A stretch of 26,391 nt of DNA from positions 66,409 to 92,799 of the forward strand of contig JH153356.1 of the NCBI GenBank assembly GCA_000226015.1, given 5' to 3'. The DNA comes from Mnemiopsis leidyi. Lineage: Eukaryota; Ctenophora; Tentaculata; Lobata; Bolinopsidae. This document shows positions 1 to 12,598 of this stretch, in pieces; within the stretch, counting starts at the first letter, position 1, and each line of letters begins with the position of its first letter. The position numbers and the translations under genes are program-made. The notes beneath the pieces were generated by a model. It did not search any database. It had not been told where the DNA came from and saw only the letters and a program-made list of their open reading frames with translations.

Positions 1-161
<161 letters not shown>

Positions 162-323
162 GATTTATAAAACCTAAATACAAGGTTTATTAATCACACT
201 GAAACAACACATGTAAATTAGCTGGTTTATCCGATATACAGGGTCGCACATAAATCGCAACAATGCAACATCAAATTTACAAAATTCTAACCACTTAGAC
301 CTTAGTGCACCATGTAACTATTT

Positions 324-2185
<1,862 letters not shown>

Positions 2186-3659
2186 TACCGATACATCAAC
2201 ATGTGTAACAGCCTTCTTCCGCTGTTTCAAATCAGCTTGTTTTGAAGATCATAGTTAAGAAATCCAGACGTTTGTTGAACGAGAGTGGAGTTATTTATAT
2301 ACATGACAGCAAACCTTGGACTTGGACTGATACTATTGTTTGATTCATACGATCTTTACTTTGGTGATTTGAAAGTCTATTTAAGGACTTCTTCTGACGA
2401 AATTATTGCTTAGCTTAAGTATCTAAAGTCTAATTACGGAACTGTTACGATATTGTTACGATATTAATTTCATTATCATTTGATAAAGTCACGACTCATG
2501 ATAGGAACACTGGAGCTCGTTCATGAAATATTATGAAGATATGGGATTGAAATATTTATCTTTGTCTACATACCCAATATTATCTGCCATCGGGATAGGA
2601 GCTTTATCACTGCATGGAATTACCGGTTAATGTTAATGTTCTGGGCGGTGGTTTTGGTTAATATTTCGATCGCTATTGCGTATAAGAGCTTGGCTTACAG
2701 TGTTGTACTTAGTGTTCTACACGTAGATTGTCTCAGCGATATATACCGAAAAACTGTTTAGCGTAAATATCATATGAAGCCATCTGTTGCATATTATGAC
2801 AGCATACCGCATAATTTACGTAATTTGTTGATTTATCGGCCGCAGTTTGGGAACACGCGATAGGTTTTTGGGGAATCAGTGAGCACTTTTTGGCGCGCAA
2901 TTTACAGCGCGCGCAGCCGCTTCAGCGTACGGGTTTGATGCCAAATTTCGAATATGACAGCCGCCCAGAATAGACATGATGCCTTTCTTTGTCCTGCAAT
3001 TGAACTTATAATTGAAGTCCTCTTTCTAAAATAACCTGTGCCATTGGGTCTATTTGAGTTCATTGAATAGAACAAGTTTATGGTTTTCATTCGCGTCCGA
3101 CATTTAAGTGATCTGGTGTTGACTTTTACAGACTATAGTTTCACCACATTTACTGTTACATTTGAGTAATTAAAACAATAAACTTATTATTCATCGTTTC
3201 GAGCATCAACGTGTTCTCCTTGATCTTATTCTGAATTGCCTCTGAATCAGCAAACATTCGAGCATTGACCATGAATTTTACCCCATAGACCAAAGCCAAG
3301 GTCGAAATACTTCCAATATTGTGGCCTTACCTGAGTTAACCAATTTCAACTTTGACAATGGCAATTTCGACTATCGTACTTGAGTATTTTACCTTTAATT
3401 GCAGAGTCTTAAGATGATTAATAGGACGATTCAGAGTCAACCTATGGTACAATAGACAAATAAAACTTATTTTTAATGGTTCAAAATATATTCCGCGTCC
3501 AGTAACCTACGGGACTTTGTTTCAGTTATTAAACTTAAAGGTACAATTTTGTTCTGTGACTGCTGAATACGACAACAGGAAATGAAATGTTATTTTTGAC
3601 TGATTGAATAGATCATAACAATTCGCCTCTTCTGTGGTACGTTATTTCGGCAAGAGGGG
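2186..3659. other. PCGF 3' UTR and intergenic DNA, no gene seen
   Basis: No convincing exon was found on either strand. Short open frames such as the 62-codon minus frame at 2902-3090 lack recognisable domains or splice context. The 3' UTR of the PCGF gene probably occupies the left part. The nearest clear AATAAA is at 3177-3182. Confidence 0.6.
3177..3182 (+). terminator. candidate polyadenylation signal (AATAAA)
   Basis: A canonical AATAAA lies 992 bp downstream of the PCGF stop codon on the same strand, in AT-rich DNA. It would imply a 3' UTR of about 1 kb. Single hexamers are common in AT-rich sequence, so this is only a candidate. Confidence 0.3.
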
Positions 3660-4333
3660 ATTTAGTTTGGTGAGTGGGCAATTGGCGCAATCGGGCGCCA
3701 ATGGGTCCATTGAATGGAACAAATGGATATTCCATTGGCGCCAATGGCGATGAGGTCAGTGGATCCAATGATAGTCCCAATCGCCATTGGCGCCAATGGT
3801 TGTGTTCCATTGACGCCAATGGCGATCGCCATCGGCGACCATTGGATCCATCACCATTGGTGCCACTGTCATCAATCGGTATAAATATTTCCTGATTATC
3901 GCCATTGGTACCATTGTCGCAATTGGTTCCATTGGTGCTATTGTCGCCATTGGCACCACTGTCGCCATTTTTGTGGTATCTTTTTTATCTTAGTCTGATT
4001 GTCTTATGTATTTCTTATCACCATTTTCGCCATTGTATTCAATATGACCATTGTCACCATTGTATTCATTGTCGCCATTGGTACCAATATCGCCATTGGA
4101 ATTCCAAATGATCCATTCCCTCTGAGTGGTGATCGTGAAAAAGGTATCGCCATCGAGTGGTTCCATTGGATCCATTATCATGGATCCAATGGTCGCCAAT
4201 GGTGATTGCCATTGGCGCCAATGGAACACAACCATTGGCGATTGGGACCACCATTGGCACCACTGACCTCATCGCCATTGGCGCCAATTGATAGGATCTA
4301 TTGGCGCCATTTGCGCCACTCACCAAACTAAAT
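3660..4333. mobile_element. Palindrome-rich foldback (MITE-like) element
   Basis: The segment begins ATTTAGTTTGGTGAGTGG and ends with the reverse complement (CCACTCACCAAACTAAAT). The two arms, roughly 3660-3850 and 4180-4333, are imperfect inverted repeats of each other: both hold GGCGATGAGGTCAGTGG, a TCCCAATCGCCA segment and GGTTGTGTTCCATTG in the same order. Within the arms a 16-bp palindrome CCATTGGCGCCAATGG recurs (3732-3747, 3784-3799, 4209-4224, degenerate at 4275-4290). The centre, about 3880-4110, is a simpler CCATTG(G/T)CGCCATTGG repeat. There is no transposase frame, and the short open frames here are translations of the repeat. No clear target-site duplication was seen. This is the structure expected of a non-autonomous foldback element, though a hyper-palindromic satellite cannot be excluded. 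Confidence 0.8.
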
Positions 4334-4790
4334 GACCCTTTTACCTTATTTTCTATTGCATAAAGTTGTTATGCAGTAGTATTCTGTAAGGTCTGAAAGA
4401 GTTATTGTCAGCACTCAGTCCAATCTCGCCTACGACCCTATTACAAACATATTGTGATCTCAAGTAGCGGCGAATGGATCGCTCATGTCGATTTCCGTAC
4501 TACTATAGGGTTTAAAATGTTATAAAAACAAAAATGCTAAGTATAATTACAATACTAAGCAAGGATCTCCTGTAATCGACTCTAAAACTTTGGTAGCACG
4601 ATATCTGTCTCGAAAGTCTTCAAATAGTGAATTTGCCCTGTTCTCGTTATTCAACTCCTGCTACCGCAGTTACTCTGTCGTTCCAATAACAACCTGACAC
4701 AACGTCCATATAAAACATCACTTCTTGATTGTATGAATGAAGGAAGATCGTTTCAAGTTTGAACCCTGCTTCTCTTTAGGCATGTCAGCT
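4334..4790 (-). other. Probable aquaporin 3' UTR
   Basis: This is the non-coding stretch between the aquaporin stop codon and the foldback element. No exon or strong polyadenylation hexamer was recognised on the minus strand, so the transcript end is unknown. Confidence 0.4.
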
Positions 4791-7700
4791 TCAACTTGTA
4801 GTGTTGTTCATGTAGACAACCGACCGGTCTGACTTGGGTTCCGACCGATAGTGTGGACTGAAGAGAAACTCGTAGAGCAGGCCGCCCACCAGAGACGCAA
4901 GGAGCGGACCAAATATGTATACCTGGCGGTGAGTTTTGTTAGTTTTTGTTTGCTGTTTAAATGTTGGTTTATGTGAGTTTTGTAAGTTTAGTTTGCTGTT
5001 TAAATGTTGGTTTATGTGAATTGTTGTTAGTTTTGTCTGCTGTAAATTTTGCTTTACGTACTTAGTAGTTAGTCTTTTGTTGTATTAATAGTACCTGTAG
5101 TTATGTTACGACAGTATTAAATGTAAAAAATGAGCCACAATTTATAGTGAAAATTCATTTTGCCGATATCGAGAATTTTAATAGCTGAAACTGATTTTCT
5201 ATTTTAACCCAGGAAGGTCGTCTAGACTTACTGTTTGTTATTCTGATTCAGCTGAAAATCGCGATTTTTATGGTTTAATAACCGCAAAATGTATTCAATA
5301 TAAAAATTAGGCAGGGTTTTACACTTGCGATTTATGTGTTATGGTCTTAGGGTAGTTCATCGATCAGGTCAAATGTTGTGTATGGTTGAAATACGCATAC
5401 ATGTAAGAGTTACTAGGTAAACCCTGGCCCGTCTCTCTCTCCCGAAGAAAGTCAGTCCCAGCTCGGTCGACTGAATAAACGTCCTCGGTGCTTGGAAATC
5501 CGAACAATATGCAGCCCCAGGTTATCTCAGCACTTAACCGATGTCACTCGCTAGCGAGTTTTTCATCTTCTACCTAATGAAGGTTTAATGTTGCCCCGTA
5601 ATTTGTATGGGGGGGGCGACCATAGCCACTGACACTATCACTGACAGCCATATCACTCCACCCCCCCTTGTGAGACCTTCAATCATGATGAATAGAAGGT
5701 ACTTTTAATGAAATTATTGAGAGCTAAAACACGAGCTACTCACAGAGATGGTATGTTGGACTTTGGTATAAACTTGATGTTGTCCTAAAGTCATATGCCG
5801 GAGAAATAGTCGAGACAGGTCACAGTGCAGTGGTAGTAATAGCTAGAGTCATATCAATTCTTTGGAAGTGTAGAAAACAAAAAACGCAACACTACTGCGT
5901 CAATGAGACCAATTTTTTTCAGGTTTGGGATAAATAATCCGGTAGTAACAAAAACCTCACCACGCACAATGGAACAACCAATAGCACGATGTCAAAAATA
6001 AAAAAGGATTGAACGTGTTCGCTAGTTAGACTCAAGCCTAGCTTGAAGAGAGGTGCGTGGCGGAGCCAGGCAACAAAGAAGCAATTTTACTGAATTCATG
6101 GGAAGGAATAATACAAATAGTGATATGTGAGTATGACAATAAAAGCAATTACGGTGACAAAACTTTCAAAACGAGCAACAATACTTTGATTAAATCTTTA
6201 GAAGGATTTGACAATCTGACTCGGCTATTTCCATGCTTGTCGCAATATGCTTACGCCAGCTTTCCTGATAATGTTACTACGAGTTCTTCACTGCGAAGAA
6301 GAGTGTCAAATCAGGGAACTAGATGCGCCCATCGCTGCCCAAGACGGTGACTTTATTATCGGAGGGTTATTCCAAGTGGGCGAGGTTCAATATACGAGCA
6401 GTGAAAACAGAACGGTCGCTCCACACCGCATCTGCTCCTACGAGAATAGTAAGGAGTGGAACGTCCAGAAAGCAATCGTTCTACGGGCTCTAATTGACAA
6501 AGAAAACAAAAGGTTCAAAAGGGACTTCAACAAAACTTTGGGATATAAGATGTATGACACGTGCAAGGATTCAGCTGTAACGACGAGAGTCTCCGATAAC
6601 CTAGCCCAAAGAGATGACGTCATCGGAATATCGGGTGTGGACATGAAGGAGTACCTCAAGAGGTCCGCTAGCATCACTGCCTCTTTCCACATCCCTACCT
6701 TCGTTTACATGTTCAATGATGAGGAGTTGATGAGAGCCGAGGAGTATCCGACTCTTTTCTCCATGATCGACACCGAAGTTAATGAGGCCGAAATTACAAT
6801 ACGGTTTCTAGAGAAGTTGGGGTACAAGTATATGGATATTTGGTATCATAAGTTTTCTCGAGAAATGGCCGAGCATATCTACAAAAGTTATTTAGTAAAA
6901 GCTGGTGGGTGTGGGAGAATTGCTGATGTGACATACCAATCGCATCTTCACAGGATTAATGAAACGTATAATGAGACAGGAGGAGATCCATCACAGGTTC
7001 AGCTTATTCTACAGAATTCAGCTACAACCACAAGAGCCATCTTGGAAGAGATGTTAGGTAACTTAAAGTTCCAGAACAAGATTTATATCTTGGGCTTGTC
7101 GAACGGCCGATTAAGTTACCTTGATGGCTATACAGATATTTTCAAAAAGTTCAACAATTCGGGAAATAGTACCATTATACTGCCATTACCCGATCCACTC
7201 AACACAAAACTGCCCAAAACCGTACAGGAATTGAACAAAGATTGGAGAACAGTCGAAAAAAGAGATTATATAGACGACATATACCAAAATGTCCAAAGCC
7301 GAAGATGTTCGAAAGACAATGAAAATCCTAAAAATTGTTCACTTACGAGCTGGATTCCTCACATGGTAGGAGGGGTTAAATTAATCTTTGAATCTCTGCA
7401 TGCAAGCTTGAAGAAGCGTATACCGCTCAATAGGGACTGTTACATGGACTATAAAACTGAGCTCTTCGATGAAATCTTAAACGAAAATAGAACACTCAGT
7501 GTAAGTCTTGAAGAAAATGTGACGATGCCTGTCAGAATAACTAACAAGACCCTCAACACTGGGTACACGATTGGGGTCTTCAGGACCGAGACCAATACCT
7601 ATGATACACTGGGGAGGGCCTTTATCAGCCACATCGAAGTATCAAATCCCAAACTGTTGACAAAGATAAGATCTGGCTACAACAAGACATGTTCTCATAC

Positions 7701-10700
7701 GTGCAGACCAGGAACTCACAGACGTTTCACCGATACCATCCAATTTCTACCCTGTTGCTGGACTTGTGAGCCTTGTAAGATCCATAAGTACAGCGTCAAA
7801 AACAACAGCCATTCATGTGAATCATGTCACGAACTTTTGGCGGCCACTGAAAATCACACTGCCTGCATTCTATTGCCAGAAATTTTTATCGGGCCTGACA
7901 CGCCTGTTTTCATTGCTGCGGCATGCTGTATACCACTTGGAATTGGACTGGTTGTCGCCATCGGAGTGATCATCCACAAGCACGAGGATAGGTCTGTGAT
8001 CCAGGATTCAGAGCCGGGATATCTGTACATGACTCTACTGAGCCTGCTGGCCGGGTACCTTGCCGCTTTCCTGCCGCTGCTCAAACCTTCCAGCAACAAC
8101 TGCCTTGTTGAGTATTACACTTTTGTTGTTGTTGTAACCTTGATATCCGTAAATCTACTCCACAAATGCGCCAAATTGTACGAATTTTTTTCGAACGAGA
8201 ATGATCTAGAAAAGCCCGAGTTATGCAAACTTCTCGAAAGGGTTGGGCAAACTGCCCTAAACCTGGGAGCGCTGGTTATAACAGTCACTGTTGTTACCAT
8301 TGACAACGTTACCGGTGGTGGTCCTACGTGGACATTTGATCGATACCAAAGCAAGCCTCACTCGAGCAGGATTCTCATGTGCACGAGCGCAGGGGGCAGG
8401 GGTCTAGTCCTTATCTTTCCTCTCATAATTCCTGGCTTTTCTCTCGTTTCTGCTCTATTTTTGGCGTTTAAAATGCGCCGTTTTCCCTACAACTACCGCG
8501 AATCGCTCAACATTTTTTGCGCCATATTTGTTGTGCTTCTTTGCTTCGCTATGTTTGTTGCAGGCTACGCTTTCTCCCCTCCCGTAGTGCAACCAATCTT
8601 GAGAACGATCATATTGTTCTTGTCATCGACAACCTTTATCTTTTGCATTTACTTACCGAAGTTGATCGTAGTTTTTGATAAAAAGAGCAAAATCGAGGAC
8701 AGGAAGACTCGCTTAATGGATAAACTGAAGAAGTTTTCAGCCTCACTCTCCCTCGATAAAGTAGCTTCACCAAGGATCAGGAGAGGAATTCAGGTAGTTC
8801 CTACCTGTCCCGACATCATGATTGATCCATGTTAACCATAAAATTTAACCGAGAAAACTGCTAGGAGTGAAACTTTTAGTTCCATTCGCGGTGGATTAAG
8901 GATGTAGACTTGAATTAATGATGCGTTGAGCGATACAAGACCGGTAAGGACATGGGCGCATATTTTAAATTTGGCATTTCATTATTCTGCCGTGACCCTG
9001 GGGTTGCACCTTTCAAAGGGCTTCCTTGACTATTAATGGTAAATGCTCTGTTTTTCACTTGTTGAACTGTAGATTTCTGAGTTATAATTTTACTAAACCG
9101 TGTCTGTACCCAAAGGGCATAGACCATCTTTGTTAGCTTTATTTTACACCTTTTGAGTGTTCTGCAGTATGGATCTTGGAACTGTTGTCATCTGTATGAT
9201 GTATGTTTCTGCATTTGTACTACACATTGTACTACAAAAACTGTTCTGATGACTGTTACCACATTCTCAAAAGTGGCGCTACAGTAACTAGTAAGCTAAA
9301 AATAGAAATCAATAAAACTTCTACCCACCAGGAATTGCAAGTTAAGTTTGTTCTCTATGATATTTGTGACGAGAGATCTAGCGGGGTTTAGACCACAGCC
9401 AGTTGTGGGAACCTGAGGAACATCAATTTTATCAGTTACATTATATCACTTATCAGATTCAGTGTTAAGTTATTTATCAGTTACAACTTACATTCCCAAC
9501 AGTGGAATCTCTCCCCTGATTGACAGGGAATAAAGCTAAAATTTATTGGTATTTTGAGGGGAAAGAATCGCTAGTCTAGGTCTGTCTATCGGCAGCACTT
9601 GTTTACTTTTTGCGTTAATTTTATCTGTAGAATATAATTAAACGACCATTGATTTCCTGCCAAATCCAGCTTAATTGTGAACGACTTAATAATAGCTTAC
9701 CAGAAACATATGAAGTACAAAAATGGCGATTCCAATAGAAAGAGGTTGTAAATATGAAGCAGCTTGTTTTCTGTCGCTGTTGGTGGTGGACAGCACAGTG
9801 AGCACAAGGAAGAGCGTACCGAAGAACTCGATGAAGAAAGCAGAGGGAGTGCCAATGTTGACAGCAACACCAACTGCACCTGGGCACCACCCCAGCATTG
9901 CGCTCAGGATTGCTGGAGAAGCAAGGCTTTGTTACTTGTTTCGTACTTGTTTTGAATCGGAAAATATTCCAACACCTCAAGTTAAATCTCTTCTTTTCTA
10001 GAGCTCGGATTCGAAAAAGATAGATAGAAAGTTAGAGATGTGGTGGAAGATAAAAGAGGATAAATTGAAGTTCAACAAGAAAATATAGCTCGAAAAAATG
10101 ACGATAATTCCGACCTCCTGCGACAAGCCCCCCTATAAGCTGGACTACAGAAAAAAGTGCTGCTTTGACCAAAGACAGTTGCCTGGCGAAGAACAGTCCG
10201 AACGAAACTGCTGGATTGAATTGCCCTCCACTTATATCAGAGAAGAGGTGAACTGCAGCACCGATACCTGAAAATAGAGGCTGTTTCTGAACTGTTTCTG
10301 AACTGTAAGTATGATTGGAAAACATTTTTATGTTGAAGGAGATATATTATCTCTTTGAGATACCAAATCAGGGGCATGGTTCCACTATAAATTAGGACTT
10401 AATATTTGTTTCTTATATGTAGTTATACGCTCTCGACCTTTGAGCAAAGTTCTTGATTTACCTAGTCCAAAAGCAAAGGCAATTTGTAGGACTACTGCCG
10501 ATGAAGGTTTAAAAAGTGTCTCCAATTGATCTTTAGTTGTGACTTTTTGAAGAAGTTGTGCCCCTCCAACCCCTGTAAATATAACATTGTTATGATCCTG
10601 TTCGATAATTATTCTCGCTTAAAGTCATAAAAACTTTTATCTAGACATGAACTTGGTTTAGAGCTTAACACAAAGTTTGTTCTCAAAAGCACCAATAACA

Positions 10701-10983
10701 GTAAACATCTAAAGATGATAGTGGTAAAAAAGGAAACACGCAGATAATAATGGCTTAAAATTTTCCTTGATCGAATCGTTAGAGGCTCTTACTTAGAGCC
10801 TTATCTGTTTGCCTCAAATTATGTATTTAGTTGTTGAAAGTATTAAAACTTTAGAAAAGAATTACCTCCACATCCGATAAAGATCAGATAAAATGTCCCC
10901 AGAAACTCTGCCATTATCTCCCTGACTAATCCAATGACTTTGAACTCTTCTGTTATTTTGAACCCAGCAACCTCGACTCCCAT
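4791..10983 (-). CDS. Aquaporin, orthodox water-channel type, six exons (complete)
   Basis: Minus-strand exons are 10983-10866, 10572-10462, 10267-10115, 9912-9701, 9412-9329 and 4922-4791, all GT-AG with matching phases (1,1,1,0,0), giving 269 codons plus TGA, the usual MIP length. The product is a membrane channel for water. TM1 contains REIMAEFLGTFYLIFIGCG. Loop B carries the first NPA box (SGGQFNPAV, N94-A96) and loop E the second (TGCGLNPARS, N207-A209). By spacing from the NPA boxes the selectivity-filter residues are F74, H195, C204 and R210, equivalent to AQP1 F56, H180, C189 and R195, which predicts water selectivity and a mercury-sensitive cysteine. Odd points are Gln where many family members have His before loop B NPA, the tiny 84-bp exon 5, and a 4.4-kb last intron (9328-4923) that contains an opposite-strand GPCR gene. 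The ATG is followed directly by TM1 after a short cytoplasmic leader. The exact AQP subfamily is not assigned. Confidence 0.93.
4923..6246. other. Aquaporin last intron, upstream of nested GPCR; no exon seen
   Basis: AT-rich sequence with a short duplicated motif near 4930-5025 (GCTGTTTAAATGTTGGTTTA twice) and a G8/C7 pair (about 5611-5618 and 5660-5666) around a CTGACA-rich stretch. It must hold the 5' flank and promoter of the GPCR gene, but no confident core promoter was identified. The 97-codon frame at 6057-6350 overlaps the GPCR start in another frame and looks spurious. Confidence 0.5.
6247..8835 (+). CDS. Class C (mGluR/CaSR-type) G-protein-coupled receptor, intronless
   Basis: A single uninterrupted 862-codon frame with complete class C architecture. 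The N-terminus MLTPAFLIMLLRVLHC is a signal peptide, which supports this start. A Venus-flytrap ligand domain follows (about 20-478), opening with GDFIIGGLFQVGE, and LGYKMYDTCKDS matches the family's LGxxxxDTC segment. A nine-cysteine NCD3G domain spans C482-C540 and includes CCWTCEPC. The seven-helix bundle runs from about 554 to 812; helix 7 carries the class C LPKL(I/V)VVF segment, and a short basic cytoplasmic tail of about 50 residues follows. Several N-x-S/T sites (for example NETYNET, NNSGNST) fit a glycosylated extracellular domain. The Ser/Thr residues and SATS/STAP strand that mGluRs use to hold the amino-acid backbone are not evident (region VYMFNDEELM), so the ligand is probably not glutamate bound in the usual way. 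The gene lies antisense in the aquaporin last intron. Absence of introns suggests retroposition or lineage-specific intron loss. Confidence 0.93.
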   Translation: MLTPAFLIMLLRVLHCEEECQIRELDAPIAAQDGDFIIGGLFQVGEVQYTSSENRTVAPHRICSYENSKEWNVQKAIVLRALIDKENKRFKRDFNKTLGYKMYDTCKDSAVTTRVSDNLAQRDDVIGISGVDMKEYLKRSASITASFHIPTFVYMFNDEELMRAEEYPTLFSMIDTEVNEAEITIRFLEKLGYKYMDIWYHKFSREMAEHIYKSYLVKAGGCGRIADVTYQSHLHRINETYNETGGDPSQVQLILQNSATTTRAILEEMLGNLKFQNKIYILGLSNGRLSYLDGYTDIFKKFNNSGNSTIILPLPDPLNTKLPKTVQELNKDWRTVEKRDYIDDIYQNVQSRRCSKDNENPKNCSLTSWIPHMVGGVKLIFESLHASLKKRIPLNRDCYMDYKTELFDEILNENRTLSVSLEENVTMPVRITNKTLNTGYTIGVFRTETNTYDTLGRAFISHIEVSNPKLLTKIRSGYNKTCSHTCRPGTHRRFTDTIQFLPCCWTCEPCKIHKYSVKNNSHSCESCHELLAATENHTACILLPEIFIGPDTPVFIAAACCIPLGIGLVVAIGVIIHKHEDRSVIQDSEPGYLYMTLLSLLAGYLAAFLPLLKPSSNNCLVEYYTFVVVVTLISVNLLHKCAKLYEFFSNENDLEKPELCKLLERVGQTALNLGALVITVTVVTIDNVTGGGPTWTFDRYQSKPHSSRILMCTSAGGRGLVLIFPLIIPGFSLVSALFLAFKMRRFPYNYRESLNIFCAIFVVLLCFAMFVAGYAFSPPVVQPILRTIILFLSSTTFIFCIYLPKLIVVFDKKSKIEDRKTRLMDKLKKFSASLSLDKVASPRIRRGIQVVPTCPDIMIDPC
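8836..9328. other. GPCR 3' flank inside aquaporin intron
   Basis: Non-coding AT-rich DNA between the GPCR stop and aquaporin exon 5. Small frames (for example 8915-9127 minus) have no recognisable domain. AATAAA hexamers on the plus strand occur at 9311-9316 and, beyond the aquaporin exon, at 9529-9534. Confidence 0.5.
9311..9316 (+). terminator. candidate GPCR polyadenylation signal
   Basis: AATAAA lies 476 bp after the GPCR stop codon and 13 bp from the edge of opposite-strand aquaporin exon 5. Cleavage 10-30 bp downstream would place the GPCR transcript end at or just inside that exon. A second hexamer at 9529-9534 would make the GPCR 3' UTR cross the whole 84-bp exon antisense. Confidence 0.4.
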
Positions 10984-11034
10984 TTTGACTTTGTCCTTTC
11001 GAGAGAAGTTTGGCTCATGTTAGCTTTCGGTTGT

Positions 11035-11044
11035 ATTATATAAA
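11035..11044 (-). promoter_or_regulatory. candidate TATA box of the aquaporin gene
   Basis: TTTATATAAT on the minus strand lies about 52 bp upstream of the aquaporin ATG. A start site 25-30 bp downstream would leave a 5' UTR of roughly 25 bp. This rests on motif and distance only. Confidence 0.35.
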
Positions 11045-12156
11045 GTAGCAAATGGTAATTGTGTACCATCATTGTGAGTAATAGTGTTGCTTGCGTTTGC
11101 TGTTTTGGGATTAATCTTTTGAAACCAGTTTAACAGTTAAAGTTAGGAGCTCCTACCTGAATCTTTTAAGAGAAATGTGGTAAGGCGAGATTTTGTATAA
11201 GCTTTAACATAATACAAATTAATCGTTAAACCCAGATCAATCTACCTTACACCTAGTATATTAGTATACTATCTCACTTAGTATTACTATCTGACTTAGT
11301 ACAACTATCTTACTTGGAGTATCGCACAAAAATCAAAGCCTCGCATCAAAATTTCAAAACCAATTACAAAATTGCAGCATCTGTACGTCTGTGAAGGCAA
11401 ATTGCGACATCGACAACCGTATAAGAAATTGACCGAAAATCAGTAATTTACCTTATGCTGCAAATAGAAATTAGAACCACTGAGAAAATAAAGCTATTGT
11501 TGAACTGGTTAAATAGCCACTCAATGGATCACTGAATCACACCTAATTAGTAATTACCCTTCACGGCAATTACATCCTTATAATTACATCCTTATCCAGC
11601 GACCTGTAATATTAATTGTCAATTGCAGCTTGCCAGAAGTGTGACGAGCCTGCATAAGCACAATTTATAGCAGAATTTGCAACATAATTTTAAGCACGCA
11701 TAGTTATTGTTCTAAATCTGACTAAATTGATTGGCAGCTCCGTAAGATAATAAATCAGTATAAATGTGATTTTTTTAAATTCCCGAATGAAATACTGATC
11801 GTTTTAGGCGTCAATTGTCAAACTGATATGGGACCATATTGAAATAAGCAATCTTAATTTAGTGAAATGATATTAAGTCAACATTTTCCTCGATTATGCT
11901 TAGATTTATAAGATCAAGATGAAAGTTATCCAACATACAAAAATAAAAAAATGTGGCATATGTTTTAAAAATGAGATAAAGCGATCAATGTGACTTGTAA
12001 GTGGTGATGGGGTGTAAATATGTGAATACTAAGCATGACTAGAATGCGGGTTAGGACACACATTCTGGAGTACCAATGATTAATGAGACCCCCAGCGTCG
12101 TCGCGGCGGCGCGAACTGGTGGTGTCACGTGATAGAATAACGTGTCCCAAGTTCTA
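11045..12156. other. Intergenic AT-rich DNA, no gene seen
   Basis: No exon with family resemblance was found on either strand. A GC-rich patch (about 12095-12115) is followed by a canonical E-box CACGTG near 12126 and a CTATATA stretch. These could be promoter elements, but no gene is positioned to use them. Confidence 0.45.
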
Positions 12157-12598
12157 TATACCGTGTCGTGACGATCTGGTGCTTTGAAGAAAAAAAAAGT
12201 TGACAAATTTGTCGTACGTCAATGGGATTTTTGCCGAGTAAATAAGTTTAAGTATAACTATCTAACTTTCGTTAGAAGCTCCAAATTCCTGCAAAATGAT
12301 TAAAGATTCTATTTAGTCTTGAGTCTAGCATAGTTGGTTTTGTTGTCTTAACACGAATTCGTTTAACAGATCACAATTATACCGTGTCGTGACGATCTGG
12401 TGCTTTGAAGAAAAAAAAAGTTGACAAATTTGTCGTACGTCAATGGGATTTTTGCCGAGTAAATAAGTTTAAGTATAACTATCTAACTTTCGTTAGAAGC
12501 TCCAAATTCCTGCAAAATGATTAAAGATTCTATTTAGTCTTGAGTCTAGCATAGTTGGTTTTGTTGTCTTAACACGAATTCGTTTAACAGATCACAGC
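12157..12598 (+). repeat. 221-bp perfect tandem duplication
   Basis: The segment starting TATACCGTGTCGTGACGATC is present twice head to tail, with period 221 bp (copies 12157-12377 and 12378-12596/8). Reading both copies side by side shows no difference, including the same nine-A run after TTTGAAG, up to AGATCACA at the right end. Identity this high in non-coding DNA implies a recent duplication or an assembly artefact. No gene or RNA was recognised inside the unit. Confidence 0.95.

Noticed and set aside
3613-4326. Several 68-86-codon frames on both strands with PMATIAPM- or YNGDNG-like repeats
   Set aside because: They are translations of the palindromic CCATTGGCG repeat units in all frames, without starts, domains or splice context.
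9621-10001. Plus and minus frames of 60-119 codons
   Set aside because: Only the frame ending LHMFL at 9701 belongs to aquaporin exon 4. The others are shadows of that exon or read-through into introns.
12157-12598. Tandem small RNA genes in the duplicated 221-bp unit
   Set aside because: I saw no tRNA, 5S or snRNA consensus boxes. The duplication alone does not support an RNA gene.
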